Below, in pieces: positions 1 to 8,418 of a DNA stretch of 64,000 bases. This stretch comes from Nocardia gamkensis NBRC 108242 (GTDB taxonomy: Bacteria; Actinomycetota; Actinomycetes; Mycobacteriales; Mycobacteriaceae). Position numbers and translations under genes: made by a program. The first letter of the stretch is position 1, and every line of letters begins with the position of its first letter. The notes beneath the pieces were generated by a model that was not told the DNA's origin, did not search any database, and saw only the letters and a program-made list of their open reading frames with translations. The stretch lies in NCBI RefSeq assembly GCF_001612985.1, contig NZ_BDBM01000020.1, forward strand, positions 81,175 through 145,174, in the 5' to 3' direction.

Positions 1-226
1 GTCCGGACACAGCCGCCACAGCACCCTGCCCGGGACGCAGAATGCGGACTCACACCCCGATTTACCTCGACTTTTCGGAGATAACGAAACCGCAACCATG
101 GGTGACATCGATGCAATCGTCTGGCTAACGTGGCAGTCGGCAACTTCGGTAGCCAAACCTTCATCAGGTTGGTGACCCCGGCCGGTCCCTCATCCCGACC
201 GGGGCACAACCTCGAGAGCACCACGG

Positions 227-1090
227 GTGACCAGCGCCAATTCCCCCACTTCCACCGGAGGACCGTCCACCGTGTCGTGTGACGACATCGCCGCCGCCTG
301 GCTGTCCAGCACCGATTTCGCAGGCGACCGCTCCGCCGTCGCCCTCTTGAGCCGCGCCATCAGCCCGCAGGAGTTCGCGATCAAACGCGACTCGCTGCCG
401 GTCACCGCGGCAGCCGATCCGGCCACCGCAGCCGCCATCCTCGAACTCCTCGAGCGCGGACAGGTGCCGACCATGGCCGCGATCCGCACCCTGACCGCGC
501 AGAACGAGATGCGCCGCGAGGCCGAGCGCATCGAACGTCTCGGCCGCCGCGCCCAGCGCAGCATCGATGACTTCGGCCGGGTGCTGGCCAAACTGGCCGA
601 CGCGCACTGGACCGCGCACGGCTACGGGCCCACCCGCCGAGACGTGCTGTGCACCGAGCAGATCATGACGCTGATCCGCACCCGCGTCGGCAACATCGCC
701 CCATCGGCGGTCAAACACCTCTGGCTGATCGAGCGAGCCCAGCGCGCGGGATGGATCGCCTCCAACGCGAATCCCCGGTCCCTGTGCGCGGGCCGCCGTT
801 TCTACGCGGCCCAGTACGGAAACCGGGTCTCGTTGCGCCCCGTGAACAGCATCGGCACCGCGATCGCGGCTTATCTGGCCGACTACCTCGACGAACACGG
901 CCGCGCGCCACGCTGGTCGGTGGTCGCGCAAGAACTGCGCGACGACCGCGGCCGCCGGATTTTCCACAACACCGCCGATGCCCGCGCCCAGGAACTCTGG
1001 TTGACCACCGCGGAGTGGGTGGAGATGCGCGACGACCTGCCCGTGCCCGGACGGAGGGGATTGCGGGCCATCCGTAAGTCCCGCGGCTGA
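227..1090 (+). CDS. Hypothetical protein, 287 aa
   Basis: I do not recognise this protein. It starts with GTG and reads through in good high-GC codon usage. The middle (about residues 80-125) is rich in Arg, Glu and Ala and looks helical. Two similar blocks, each a hydrophobic helix followed by a G-R/Y-x-P-(T/R)-R/W pattern (around residues 135 and 225), suggest an internal duplication of a winged-helix-like module, but this is weak. There is no signal peptide, membrane segment or catalytic motif. It ends about 30 bp before the palindromic operator of the next gene, and nothing ties it functionally to that gene. Confidence 0.7.
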   Translation: MTSANSPTSTGGPSTVSCDDIAAAWLSSTDFAGDRSAVALLSRAISPQEFAIKRDSLPVTAAADPATAAAILELLERGQVPTMAAIRTLTAQNEMRREAERIERLGRRAQRSIDDFGRVLAKLADAHWTAHGYGPTRRDVLCTEQIMTLIRTRVGNIAPSAVKHLWLIERAQRAGWIASNANPRSLCAGRRFYAAQYGNRVSLRPVNSIGTAIAAYLADYLDEHGRAPRWSVVAQELRDDRGRRIFHNTADARAQELWLTTAEWVEMRDDLPVPGRRGLRAIRKSRG

Positions 1091-1121
1091 CTCGGGCGCC
1101 TCCCGCGGGCTCGACACCTTG

Positions 1122-1152
1122 GGTTAACGGCGTTACTCTAACGCCGTTAACC
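1122..1152. promoter_or_regulatory. Palindromic operator upstream of MmpL/TetR operon
   Basis: Two perfect 14-bp inverted arms, GGTTAACGGCGTTA (1122-1135) and TAACGCCGTTAACC (1139-1152), are separated by CTC. Each arm contains its own near-palindrome TAACG-N-CGTTA, so the site is also a tandem pair of 11-bp dyads with 14-bp period. It lies 18 bp before the ATG at 1170. It is most likely the operator of the TetR protein encoded by the second gene of the operon, which would give autoregulation. Confidence 0.75.
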
Positions 1153-1169
1153 TATCGAGCGGAGCCGCG

Positions 1170-3416
1170 ATGCTGACCCGGATGGCCCGATTCATCACCC
1201 GAGCTCCGCGCGCGGTGCTGGCCGCGGCGCTCGCGGTCGCCGTGCTGTGCGGCGTCTTCGGCGCCACCGCGCCCGCGCACTTGAAGTCCGGCGGGTTCAC
1301 TTCGAACGACGCCGAATCCGCCCTCGTCAATGAGCTGATCGCCGACAACTTCGCCGGCGCCGCGCCCAATTTCGTCCTGCTGGTCGGTTCGGACGCGGGT
1401 GCGGACGATCCGGCCACCAAGGCGGCGGGCATCGGGCTGGCCGACGCGCTGAAAGCCCGCGGCGACGTGCGAGGCGTGCAGTCCTACTGGACCACGCCGC
1501 AGCCGCTGTCGAACGCGTTGCGCAGCGCCGATCGCAAGAGCGCCCTGGTCGTCGCCTACCTCGACGGAGACGAGACGCAGGTCCAGCAGACCGCGAGTGA
1601 ATTGAAGCGGCAGCTCTCCGGCGTCTCCGACGGCATCACGGTCCGCCAGGGCGGCATCGCCGCGATCTACCACGACGTCACCGAGCAGACCACCCGCGAC
1701 CTCACCCTGGCCGAGGGCGTCGCGGTACCACTGTCGATGATCGTGCTGGTCCTGGTGTTCGGCAGTCTGGTCGCAGCGGCCCTCCCGCTGACCATCGGGG
1801 TGTTCGCCATCCTGGCGACGCTGGCGCTGCTGCGCCTGTGCACGCTGTTCACCGACGTCTCGATCTACGCGTTGAACATGACGACGGCGATGGGGCTGGC
1901 GTTGGCCATCGATTCCAGCCTGTTCATCGTCAGCCGCTTCCGGGAGGAACTGGCGCGCGGCCTGGATCCGGCCGCCGCCACCATCCGGTCGGTGCAGACC
2001 GCGGGGCGCACCGTGCTGTTCTCCGCACTCACCGTCGCGCTCTCGCTGGCCGTGCTGAGCGTGTTCGACCTGTACTTCTTGAAGAGCTTCGCCTACGCGG
2101 GGGTCGCGGTGGTCGCCGCGGCGGCCACCGCATCGATCGTGGTGCTGCCCGCGGCGCTGGTCCTGCTCGGGCACCGGGTGAACTCCCTCGACCTGCGGGC
2201 TCCGCTGCGCCGCCTGTTCCGCCGCGGCGCGCCCGCGCCCGGCCCGCAGGCGCCGGAGGACAGCGGCTGGTATCGGCTGGCAGGTGTGGTGATGCGGCAC
2301 GCGGCGCCGGTCGCGATCGTGATCATCGCGCTGCTGCTGGCGCTGGGCGCGCCGTTCCTGTCGGTGAAGTTCGGTTATCCCGACGACCGGGTGCTGCCGG
2401 TCAGCGCCACCAGCCGCCAGGTCGGCGACGCCCTGCGCACCGAGTTCCCGCAGGCCGATCCGGTCGCGGGCACCACGATCGTGCTGGACGGCTACCACGG
2501 TGACAACGCGGCGCTCGGCGGGTACGCCGCCGAACTGTCGAAGGTCGAGGGCGTGCCCGCGGTTCTGTCCGCCGCCGGGGTCTACACGGCAGGCGCGCGC
2601 GTCGCGCCCGCTCCGCCCGGGATGGCCAACGACACCGGGACCTACCTGAACGTCGCGACCAAGCTGGATCCCTTCTCCCCCGCCGGGGACCGTCAGCTGA
2701 CGGCGATCCGGGCGATCCCGGCGCCGGGCGAGGCGCTCTACGGCGGCGCCGCGGCGGCCAACGCCGACTCCCTGCACGCGCTGGCCGCCCGCCTTCCGCT
2801 CGCGGCAGGCCTCATCGCCCTCACCACCTTCATCGTGTTGTTCCTGTTCACCGGCAGCGTCGTGCTGCCGATCAAAGCCCTGGTGCTGAACACGCTGTCG
2901 CTGGCCGCCGCCTTCGGCGCGATGGTGTGGGTGTTCCAGGAGGGCCATCTGTCCGGGTTGCTCGGCTTCACAGCGGTCGGTTATCTGGTGCCGACCATGC
3001 CGATCCTGATGTTCTGCCTGGCCTTCGGCCTGTCCATGGACTACGAGGTGTTCCTGCTCTCGCGGGTGCGCGAGGAGTGGCTGGCCACCCACGACAACAC
3101 TCGCGCGGTGGCGGTCGGCCTGGCCCGCACGGGCCGGATCTTCACCGCGGCCGCCGTGCTGATGGCCATCGTGCTCGGTGCGCTGGTCACCGCGAAGGTG
3201 TCGTTCATGCAGCTGCTCGGCCTCGGCCTCACGCTGACCGTGCTCGCCGACGCCACGATCATCCGCGGTCTGCTCGCGCCCGCGCTCATGCGCCTGCTCG
3301 GTCCGGCCAACTGGTGGGCGCCCGCACCGCTGGCCCGCCTGCACGCCAAGATCGGGCTGACCGAAGGCGAGGAGGACGCCGCCGCGCGCCCGCTGGAAAC
3401 CGCGGGGCGCGCGTGA
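1170..3416 (+). CDS. MmpL/RND-family transporter
   Basis: This 748-aa MMPL-family membrane protein probably exports lipids or hydrophobic compounds using the proton motive force. A single N-terminal membrane helix (about 8-28) is followed by a periplasmic domain, five helices (about 185-335), a linker, a second helix near 385, a second periplasmic domain (about 405-545) and a final helix bundle (about 550-715). The second proton-relay pair is canonical (Asp624-Tyr625), but the first has Asp248 followed by Ser where MmpL3-type proteins have Tyr. GGAG at 1161-1164 is the ribosome site for the ATG. The stop overlaps the start of the TetR gene by 4 bp, so the two are translationally coupled. The substrate is unknown. 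Confidence 0.9.
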   Translation: MLTRMARFITRAPRAVLAAALAVAVLCGVFGATAPAHLKSGGFTSNDAESALVNELIADNFAGAAPNFVLLVGSDAGADDPATKAAGIGLADALKARGDVRGVQSYWTTPQPLSNALRSADRKSALVVAYLDGDETQVQQTASELKRQLSGVSDGITVRQGGIAAIYHDVTEQTTRDLTLAEGVAVPLSMIVLVLVFGSLVAAALPLTIGVFAILATLALLRLCTLFTDVSIYALNMTTAMGLALAIDSSLFIVSRFREELARGLDPAAATIRSVQTAGRTVLFSALTVALSLAVLSVFDLYFLKSFAYAGVAVVAAAATASIVVLPAALVLLGHRVNSLDLRAPLRRLFRRGAPAPGPQAPEDSGWYRLAGVVMRHAAPVAIVIIALLLALGAPFLSVKFGYPDDRVLPVSATSRQVGDALRTEFPQADPVAGTTIVLDGYHGDNAALGGYAAELSKVEGVPAVLSAAGVYTAGARVAPAPPGMANDTGTYLNVATKLDPFSPAGDRQLTAIRAIPAPGEALYGGAAAANADSLHALAARLPLAAGLIALTTFIVLFLFTGSVVLPIKALVLNTLSLAAAFGAMVWVFQEGHLSGLLGFTAVGYLVPTMPILMFCLAFGLSMDYEVFLLSRVREEWLATHDNTRAVAVGLARTGRIFTAAAVLMAIVLGALVTAKVSFMQLLGLGLTLTVLADATIIRGLLAPALMRLLGPANWWAPAPLARLHAKIGLTEGEEDAAARPLETAGRA

Positions 3417-4102
3417 TCGGTGGCAGGCGTCCGCGCTCGCCGCGTGGCTCCGGGGCCCAGCTGCGCGAGGAGATCCTGCGGGCCGCGGCCGAACTGCTCG
3501 CCACCACCGGGCATGCCGACGCCGTCTCGATCCGGGCGGTGAGCAAGCTGGTCGGGGTGAGCGCGCCGTCGATCTACCGGCACTTCGCCGACAAGGACGA
3601 ACTCATCGATGCCGTCGTCGCCCAGGCCTTCGAAGACCTCGACGACGCGGTGCGAGCGGCCACCGACCCCACTACCTCACCGGTGAACCAGCTGCACGAT
3701 CAAGGCATGGCCTACATCCGCTTCGCCCTCGAGCATCCCGAGCAATACCGGCTGGCGACCGCGCCCACCGAGACCGAGGGCGCGGTGGACCAGGTGCTCA
3801 CCAGCGGGGCCTTTCAGCAATTCGCGGCCACGGTGCGCAAGTGCATGGACGACGGGACGATGGCGCCGCGCGACCCGCTGCCCATCGTGCTGGAACTGTG
3901 GTCGGTGGCCCACGGCATCGCCTCCCTGCTGCTCGCCAAGCCCTTCCTGCCCTGGGGCGACGCGGAAGCCGTCGCCTCCCGCGTGCTGGGCGCGACGTGT
4001 CTCGGCTACAGCGTGCTCGATCTGGTCGGCGCGGACCCGCTCACACCGGACACGGTCACGGCGTGGCTGCGCCGCGTCCGGGAGGGCCATTCCCCGGCCT
4101 GA
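3413..4102 (+). CDS. TetR/AcrR-family transcriptional regulator
   Basis: This 229-aa protein has an N-terminal TetR helix-turn-helix (about residues 18-65, ending in the usual S-I-Y-R-H-F pattern) and a TetR_C_33/WHG-like ligand-binding domain with conserved L-E-H-P-E-Q-Y-R near residue 105. I chose the GTG at 3413, which overlaps the mmpL stop in a GTGA junction; a longer upstream reading is only antisense-type extension. It probably represses its own operon through the palindrome at 1122-1152 and is released by an unknown ligand, perhaps the MmpL cargo. Confidence 0.88.
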   Translation: MIGGRRPRSPRGSGAQLREEILRAAAELLATTGHADAVSIRAVSKLVGVSAPSIYRHFADKDELIDAVVAQAFEDLDDAVRAATDPTTSPVNQLHDQGMAYIRFALEHPEQYRLATAPTETEGAVDQVLTSGAFQQFAATVRKCMDDGTMAPRDPLPIVLELWSVAHGIASLLLAKPFLPWGDAEAVASRVLGATCLGYSVLDLVGADPLTPDTVTAWLRRVREGHSPA

Positions 4103-4187
4103 CCGCATTTCGACCGAGCGGCCGTCGGCCCGTGAGCGACCATTCGGTAACTTCCTCGCAGCGCACGCGCGCGGAAGGAGTGAACCC

Positions 4188-5504
4188 GTGTCTTCAACCA
4201 TCGACCCCGCGGCTACCGCCTGGCTGCTGGTCAGCACGGCCCTCGTCCTGCTGATGACCCCGGGCCTGGCCATCTTCTACGGCGGCATGGTCCGCTCGAC
4301 CGGCGTACTCAACATGCTGATGATGAACTTCATCGCTATTCCGCTGGTGACGGTGACCTGGCTACTGCTCGGCTACAGCTTGGCGTTCGGCGACGACGCG
4401 GGCGGCGGCCTGATCGGCGGCCTCGCCCACCTCGGCATGGCGGGCATCGATCCGACCTCGGTGCGCGGCTCGGTGCCGGAGCTGTTGTTCGCGACGTTCC
4501 AGCTCACCTTCGCGGTCCTGACCGCCGCGCTGATCAGCGGCGCCATCGCCGATCGGGCCGAGTTCGGCGCGTGGATGATCTTCGTGCCGCTCTGGGCGCT
4601 GGTGGTGTACGCGCCGATCGCCCACTGGGTGTGGGGCCCGGACGGCTGGCTGGCCTCGTTCGGCGCGCTGGACTACGCGGGCGGCCTGGTGGTGGAGATC
4701 GCCTCCGGCGCGTCGGCCCTGGCCCTCGCGCTGGTGCTCGGCCCGCGCATCGGGTTCAAGGTCGATGCGATGCGCCCGCACAACCTGCCCTTCGTGCTGC
4801 TCGGTGCGGGCCTGCTGTGGTTCGGCTGGTTCGGCTTCAACGCCGGTTCGGCGCTGGCGGCCAACGGCCTGGCCGCGGCCGTCTTCCTCAACACCTTGGT
4901 GGCGGGCTGCCTCGGCATGCTCGGCTGGCTGGCGGTCGAGCAGATCCGCGACGGCAGGCCGACCACCTTCGGCGCCGCGTCCGGCGTGGTGGCCGGCCTG
5001 GTCGCCATCACTCCCTCGTGCGGGTCGGTCAACACCCTCGGTGCGCTGCTGGTCGGGCTCGCCGCGGGCGTGCTGTGCTCGTTCGCGGTGGGCTGGAAGT
5101 TCAAAGCGGGCTACGACGATTCGCTCGACGTGGTCGGCGTGCACTTCGTCGGCGGCATCGTGGGCACCGTGCTGATCGGCTTGCTCGCCACCGAGGTGAT
5201 GACCGGCGGCGTCGAGGGCCTGTTCTTCGGCGGTGGGCTCGCGCAGCTCGGCAAGCAGCTGGTGGCGGTGCTCGTCGTCGCGGCCTACGCGTTCGGCGTC
5301 TCGTTCGCGCTCGGCAAGGGCATCGACCGGTTCGTCGGATTCCGGGTCAGCAAGGAGGACGAGACCGCCGGGATCGACTTCGCGCTGCACGCCGAGACGG
5401 CGTACGCGGAGGGAGTGCACGGCCATGCGCCGCGCCGCCTCGGCGAAGGGCATCTCGGACGTCCGCATGCCCAGCGCCCGCTCGAGGACGATCCGACGGC
5501 ATGA
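4188..5504 (+). CDS. amt: Ammonium transporter (Amt family)
   Basis: This 438-aa integral membrane channel/transporter for ammonium has eleven predicted helices. The signature region with W-F-G-W-F-G-F-N-x-G-S is near residue 212, and the paired-histidine region is replaced by the typical actinobacterial arrangement V-G-V-H-F-V-G-G near residue 315. The first helix carries the D-x-A-A-T-A-W-L start typical of Amt. GTG at 4188 is preceded by AGGAG. The C-terminal cytosolic tail is long and His-rich. No glnB or glnD lies next to it, so this is a stand-alone amt rather than the usual amtB-glnB-glnD operon. It converges on the metallopeptidase gene with 16 bp between the stops. Confidence 0.93.
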   Translation: MSSTIDPAATAWLLVSTALVLLMTPGLAIFYGGMVRSTGVLNMLMMNFIAIPLVTVTWLLLGYSLAFGDDAGGGLIGGLAHLGMAGIDPTSVRGSVPELLFATFQLTFAVLTAALISGAIADRAEFGAWMIFVPLWALVVYAPIAHWVWGPDGWLASFGALDYAGGLVVEIASGASALALALVLGPRIGFKVDAMRPHNLPFVLLGAGLLWFGWFGFNAGSALAANGLAAAVFLNTLVAGCLGMLGWLAVEQIRDGRPTTFGAASGVVAGLVAITPSCGSVNTLGALLVGLAAGVLCSFAVGWKFKAGYDDSLDVVGVHFVGGIVGTVLIGLLATEVMTGGVEGLFFGGGLAQLGKQLVAVLVVAAYAFGVSFALGKGIDRFVGFRVSKEDETAGIDFALHAETAYAEGVHGHAPRRLGEGHLGRPHAQRPLEDDPTA

Positions 5505-5520
5505 GCGCCCGCGTCGCGCC

Positions 5521-6651
5521 TCAGCTCACCGAGCCGGCCGACGCGGTGAACGTATTGCACTGGGCCGCACGGTTGTTGTCCAAACCCGCCTCGAACCACT
5601 GGCCGCCGTTCTCGGACGACCCGTGGTCGCGCATGTCCCCGGCCTGGTCACCGCGCCCGTAGGCGTCCTTGCGGGCCAGGGTGAGCTGCGGGTCGGTGAG
5701 CGAACCGCCCTTCGACGACGAGGAGAGGTACATACCGTCGAAGCAGTTTGCCTGCAATTCGACTCGGCGCGACAGCTCCAGTCCCTTGGCGCTGCGCGGC
5801 CCCACGTCGGCCCGATCGCTGTTGGCCTTGCGCAGGATGCCGGACATCGCCTGCACGTGATGTCCGTACTCGTGTGCGAAAACCGACAGGTAGACCACCC
5901 AGTTGTCCTTGAAGTAGTCCGTCTGCAACTGGCTGATCGGCATGTAGACGGTCTTGTTCGCCGGGCAGTAGAACGCGGCGAAATTGCTGGTCGAGCCGGT
6001 GCACGGGGTGGTGATGCCCGTCGTGGTCGCGCTGACGTTCAGCGACGGCGGCTGGAACGGCAGATTCGCCTTGCGCAGCACGGGTTTCCACGCCGCTTCC
6101 AGGCAGGACGCGGCGCTTTCGAAGAACTTGCGGGCGGCGTCCACCTGGGTGCCCCACGGCGAGTAGTCGCACTGCGCCGGAATCAGCGTGGCGTCGGTGT
6201 CGGTCAATAGCGGGTTGTTGCCGGTTTCCGACGGTCCGACCGTGCCGTCCGGTTGGGTGTCGAACGTGAAGCTCGGTTGCGGACCGGACGCGTCGCTCGC
6301 GTCGCGCCCCACCGAGATCGCGTTGCGTACCAGTCCCGCCGCCGCCAGGAATACGACGACGACCAGCAGCACAACCCATCCGCCGCCTCCGCGTTTGCGT
6401 GGCGGCGGGTAGGGCGGCCGTCCGGGCGGACCATAGGGCATGGGCGGAGGGACCGGCGGGCCGTAACCCGGTGGCGGGCCGTAGGCGGGCGGCGCGTATC
6501 CCGGCGGCGGGCCGTAACCGGGAGGCGGACCGTACCCAGGCGGCGGGCCGTAACCCGGGCGCGGGCCGTAGGGCGCACCGTAGCCGGGCGGCGGAGGCAC
6601 CGGACGCCCCCCGCGCGGGACCGGTCCGTGTCCGTACGGTGGTTGTGTCAC
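5521..6651 (-). CDS. Neutral zinc metallopeptidase, YpfJ-like, membrane anchored
   Basis: This 376-aa protein belongs to the putative neutral zinc metallopeptidase family (PF04228). Residues 1-85 are Pro/Gly/Tyr-rich with repeated P-P-P-G-Y-G units and are cytoplasmic. One membrane helix lies at about 92-112. The extracellular part carries the zinc motif H-E-Y-G-H near residue 260 and four conserved Cys. The GTG at 6651 was chosen because it begins the M/V-T-Q-P-P-Y start common to such actinobacterial proteins; the open frame extends further upstream but overlaps the divergent gene. It is divergent from the DUF2207 gene with 76 bp between starts. Its substrate is unknown. Confidence 0.88.
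   Translation of the reverse strand: MTQPPYGHGPVPRGGRPVPPPPGYGAPYGPRPGYGPPPGYGPPPGYGPPPGYAPPAYGPPPGYGPPVPPPMPYGPPGRPPYPPPRKRGGGGWVVLLVVVVFLAAAGLVRNAISVGRDASDASGPQPSFTFDTQPDGTVGPSETGNNPLLTDTDATLIPAQCDYSPWGTQVDAARKFFESAASCLEAAWKPVLRKANLPFQPPSLNVSATTTGITTPCTGSTSNFAAFYCPANKTVYMPISQLQTDYFKDNWVVYLSVFAHEYGHHVQAMSGILRKANSDRADVGPRSAKGLELSRRVELQANCFDGMYLSSSSKGGSLTDPQLTLARKDAYGRGDQAGDMRDHGSSENGGQWFEAGLDNNRAAQCNTFTASAGSVS
6465..6600. repeat. In-gene repeat coding for P-P-P-G-Y-G units
   Basis: Tandem imperfect 18-21 bp units read on the minus strand encode repeated Pro-Pro-Gly-Tyr-Gly segments in the cytoplasmic tail of the metallopeptidase. This is a low-complexity protein repeat, not a CRISPR or mobile repeat. 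Confidence 0.7.
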
Positions 6652-6727
6652 GCCCCCGTACCCCCTCGTCTCAGTGATCGCCGACAGCCGCTGACGCAGG
6701 ATAGCAAGCTGTCTAGAGTAGGCAGCC

Positions 6728-8359
6728 ATGCTGACTTTTCGGGGGGCCGCCCTAGGCGCGCTGCTTCTCGCCATCGCGGGAATGTTCGCGACGGCCCCGG
6801 TCACCCAGGCCCAGCCCGCGCCGGAGGGCGTGACCATCACCGCCGATCTGAAGCTGAGCCGCGAGGGCGTCCTCGAAGTGGTCGAACAGGTTTCGGTGCC
6901 GCCGGAGGGCTCGTTCCGGATGTCGCTTCCGCTGCGGCTGCGGGTCGGCGACGACGCCGAGCGCGTCTTCCGGGTCACCGACGTGGACACCGAGGGCGCG
7001 GGCACCGCGACGGTCGCCAACGACCAGTTCACCATCGAGGCCCGGCCCGGCGAATCCACCTTCCGGTACTCCGTGCAGAACACCGTCAGCGACGCGCGGG
7101 GCACCCAGGTCTTCCATTGGCTCGGTGTGCTCAACACCGACATCGCGTCCATCAGCGCCTCGCTGATCAGCCCGAGCTTCGAAATGGGCATCGTGGACTG
7201 CAAACTCGGCCCGCCCGGTAACACCCGGCCGTGCGCCGACGTCAAGATCGAGACCGACGGCGTCCTCTTCCTCGAGCAGACCGACCTGCACAAGGGCGAC
7301 GCGATCGATCTGACGCTGCAATTGCCGCCCGGCACCGTGCCGAGCAACGCCGACGTCCGCGACAGCGGCGACGCGGGCCCCTTCGCGATCACCGCCCCGG
7401 TGCTCGTCGCGTTCGGCGTGCTGCTGCTCGCGCTCGCCGCCTTGGTCGCCTATGTGCTGCGCGCTCGCCGCCTGGACGCGACGGTGGGCGGCGGTTCCGC
7501 GACGATCGACCCGCTGGCGCGCGAGGGTGATCGCGTGCAGTTCACCTCACCCGAGGGCACACTGCCCGGTGAGGCCGGGCTGCTGCTGGACGGACATGTC
7601 GATCCGGTCGACATCGCCGCCACCGTGGTGGATCTCGCGGTGCGCCGGTACATCCGGATCACGCCGCTCAGTGACAGCGACTGGCGGATCACCCGGGTGA
7701 ACACCCCCGACGACCAACTGCGCGACTACGAGAAGGCCGTCTACCAGGCGCTGCTGCCCGAAGCCGCCGACGCGGTGACATTGGGCGAGCTGCGCAAGCC
7801 GGGGCGCGTGGCCTCCGAACCGGTACGCGCCGCACTGGTCGCCGACGCCGTGGCCCGCGGCAACTTCCTCGATCGCCGCCGTCCCGGCCTCGCCCTGTGG
7901 CTCGGTGGGGCGCTGGTGGTCGCGGGTGTCGCGGCCACCGTGGCGCTCGCGCTCACCTCCGGACATGCCCTGGTCGGTGTCGCCATCGCGCTCGGGGGTG
8001 TGGCGACCCTGCTCTCGCCGAAGTACCTGCCGGTGCGAACGGCGCGCGGGCTGGAGCTCGCAAGGCAGATCCGCGCGCTGCAACGGGGCCTGGAAAACAC
8101 TCGGCGCGAACAGATCCCGCCGATCGACCAGGAAACCGTGTTCTCCCGCGCCCTGCCGTTCATGGTGCTCGGCGCACGCGCCGACAACTGGATCCGCGCC
8201 TTCCGCGACCTGGACCCCTCGGCCGACGCGCAACCCGGCCTCTACTGGTTCGGCGGCTTCGAACGCGACCGCAACCTGCAGCGCTTCGCGGGCCACTTCC
8301 CGTTCTTCATCACCGCCCTGGAGGGGCTTTTCGCCCTCGCGGGCGATCCGCACCGCTAG
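6728..8359 (+). CDS. DUF2207 domain membrane protein
   Basis: This 543-aa protein has a signal peptide (residues 1-28, ending T-Q-A-Q-P), an extracellular DUF2207 beta domain (about 35-205), a membrane helix at about 222-245, a cytoplasmic winged-helix-like segment (about 275-385), two further helices (about 392-440) and a C-terminal cytoplasmic part ending in a W-F-G-G-F motif. Family members are predicted membrane proteins of unknown function. It is divergent from the metallopeptidase, so the two may share a regulatory region. It ends in a strong terminator shared with the convergent ROK gene. Confidence 0.88.
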   Translation: MLTFRGAALGALLLAIAGMFATAPVTQAQPAPEGVTITADLKLSREGVLEVVEQVSVPPEGSFRMSLPLRLRVGDDAERVFRVTDVDTEGAGTATVANDQFTIEARPGESTFRYSVQNTVSDARGTQVFHWLGVLNTDIASISASLISPSFEMGIVDCKLGPPGNTRPCADVKIETDGVLFLEQTDLHKGDAIDLTLQLPPGTVPSNADVRDSGDAGPFAITAPVLVAFGVLLLALAALVAYVLRARRLDATVGGGSATIDPLAREGDRVQFTSPEGTLPGEAGLLLDGHVDPVDIAATVVDLAVRRYIRITPLSDSDWRITRVNTPDDQLRDYEKAVYQALLPEAADAVTLGELRKPGRVASEPVRAALVADAVARGNFLDRRRPGLALWLGGALVVAGVAATVALALTSGHALVGVAIALGGVATLLSPKYLPVRTARGLELARQIRALQRGLENTRREQIPPIDQETVFSRALPFMVLGARADNWIRAFRDLDPSADAQPGLYWFGGFERDRNLQRFAGHFPFFITALEGLFALAGDPHR

Positions 8360-8374
8360 CGTCACGCGCGCGAA

Positions 8375-8407
8375 AAGGGCGATCAGCCGCTGCGGCCGAT
8401 CGCCCTT
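8375..8407. terminator. Bidirectional terminator
   Basis: A perfect 10-bp stem, AAGGGCGATC with GATCGCCCTT, sits between the convergent stops of the DUF2207 and ROK genes. A-rich and T-rich flanks on each side suit use in both directions. Confidence 0.75.
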
Positions 8408-8418
8408 CGCCGTATCAC

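Noticed and set aside
1152..3344. 730-codon open frame antisense to the first mmpL gene
   Set aside because: It is Gln/His/Arg-rich with no domain and mirrors the GC-rich third positions of the real gene on the other strand.
6465..6600. Regularly spaced short repeats resembling a CRISPR array
   Set aside because: The units are contiguous, have no unique spacers and code for a Pro-Gly-Tyr protein tail.
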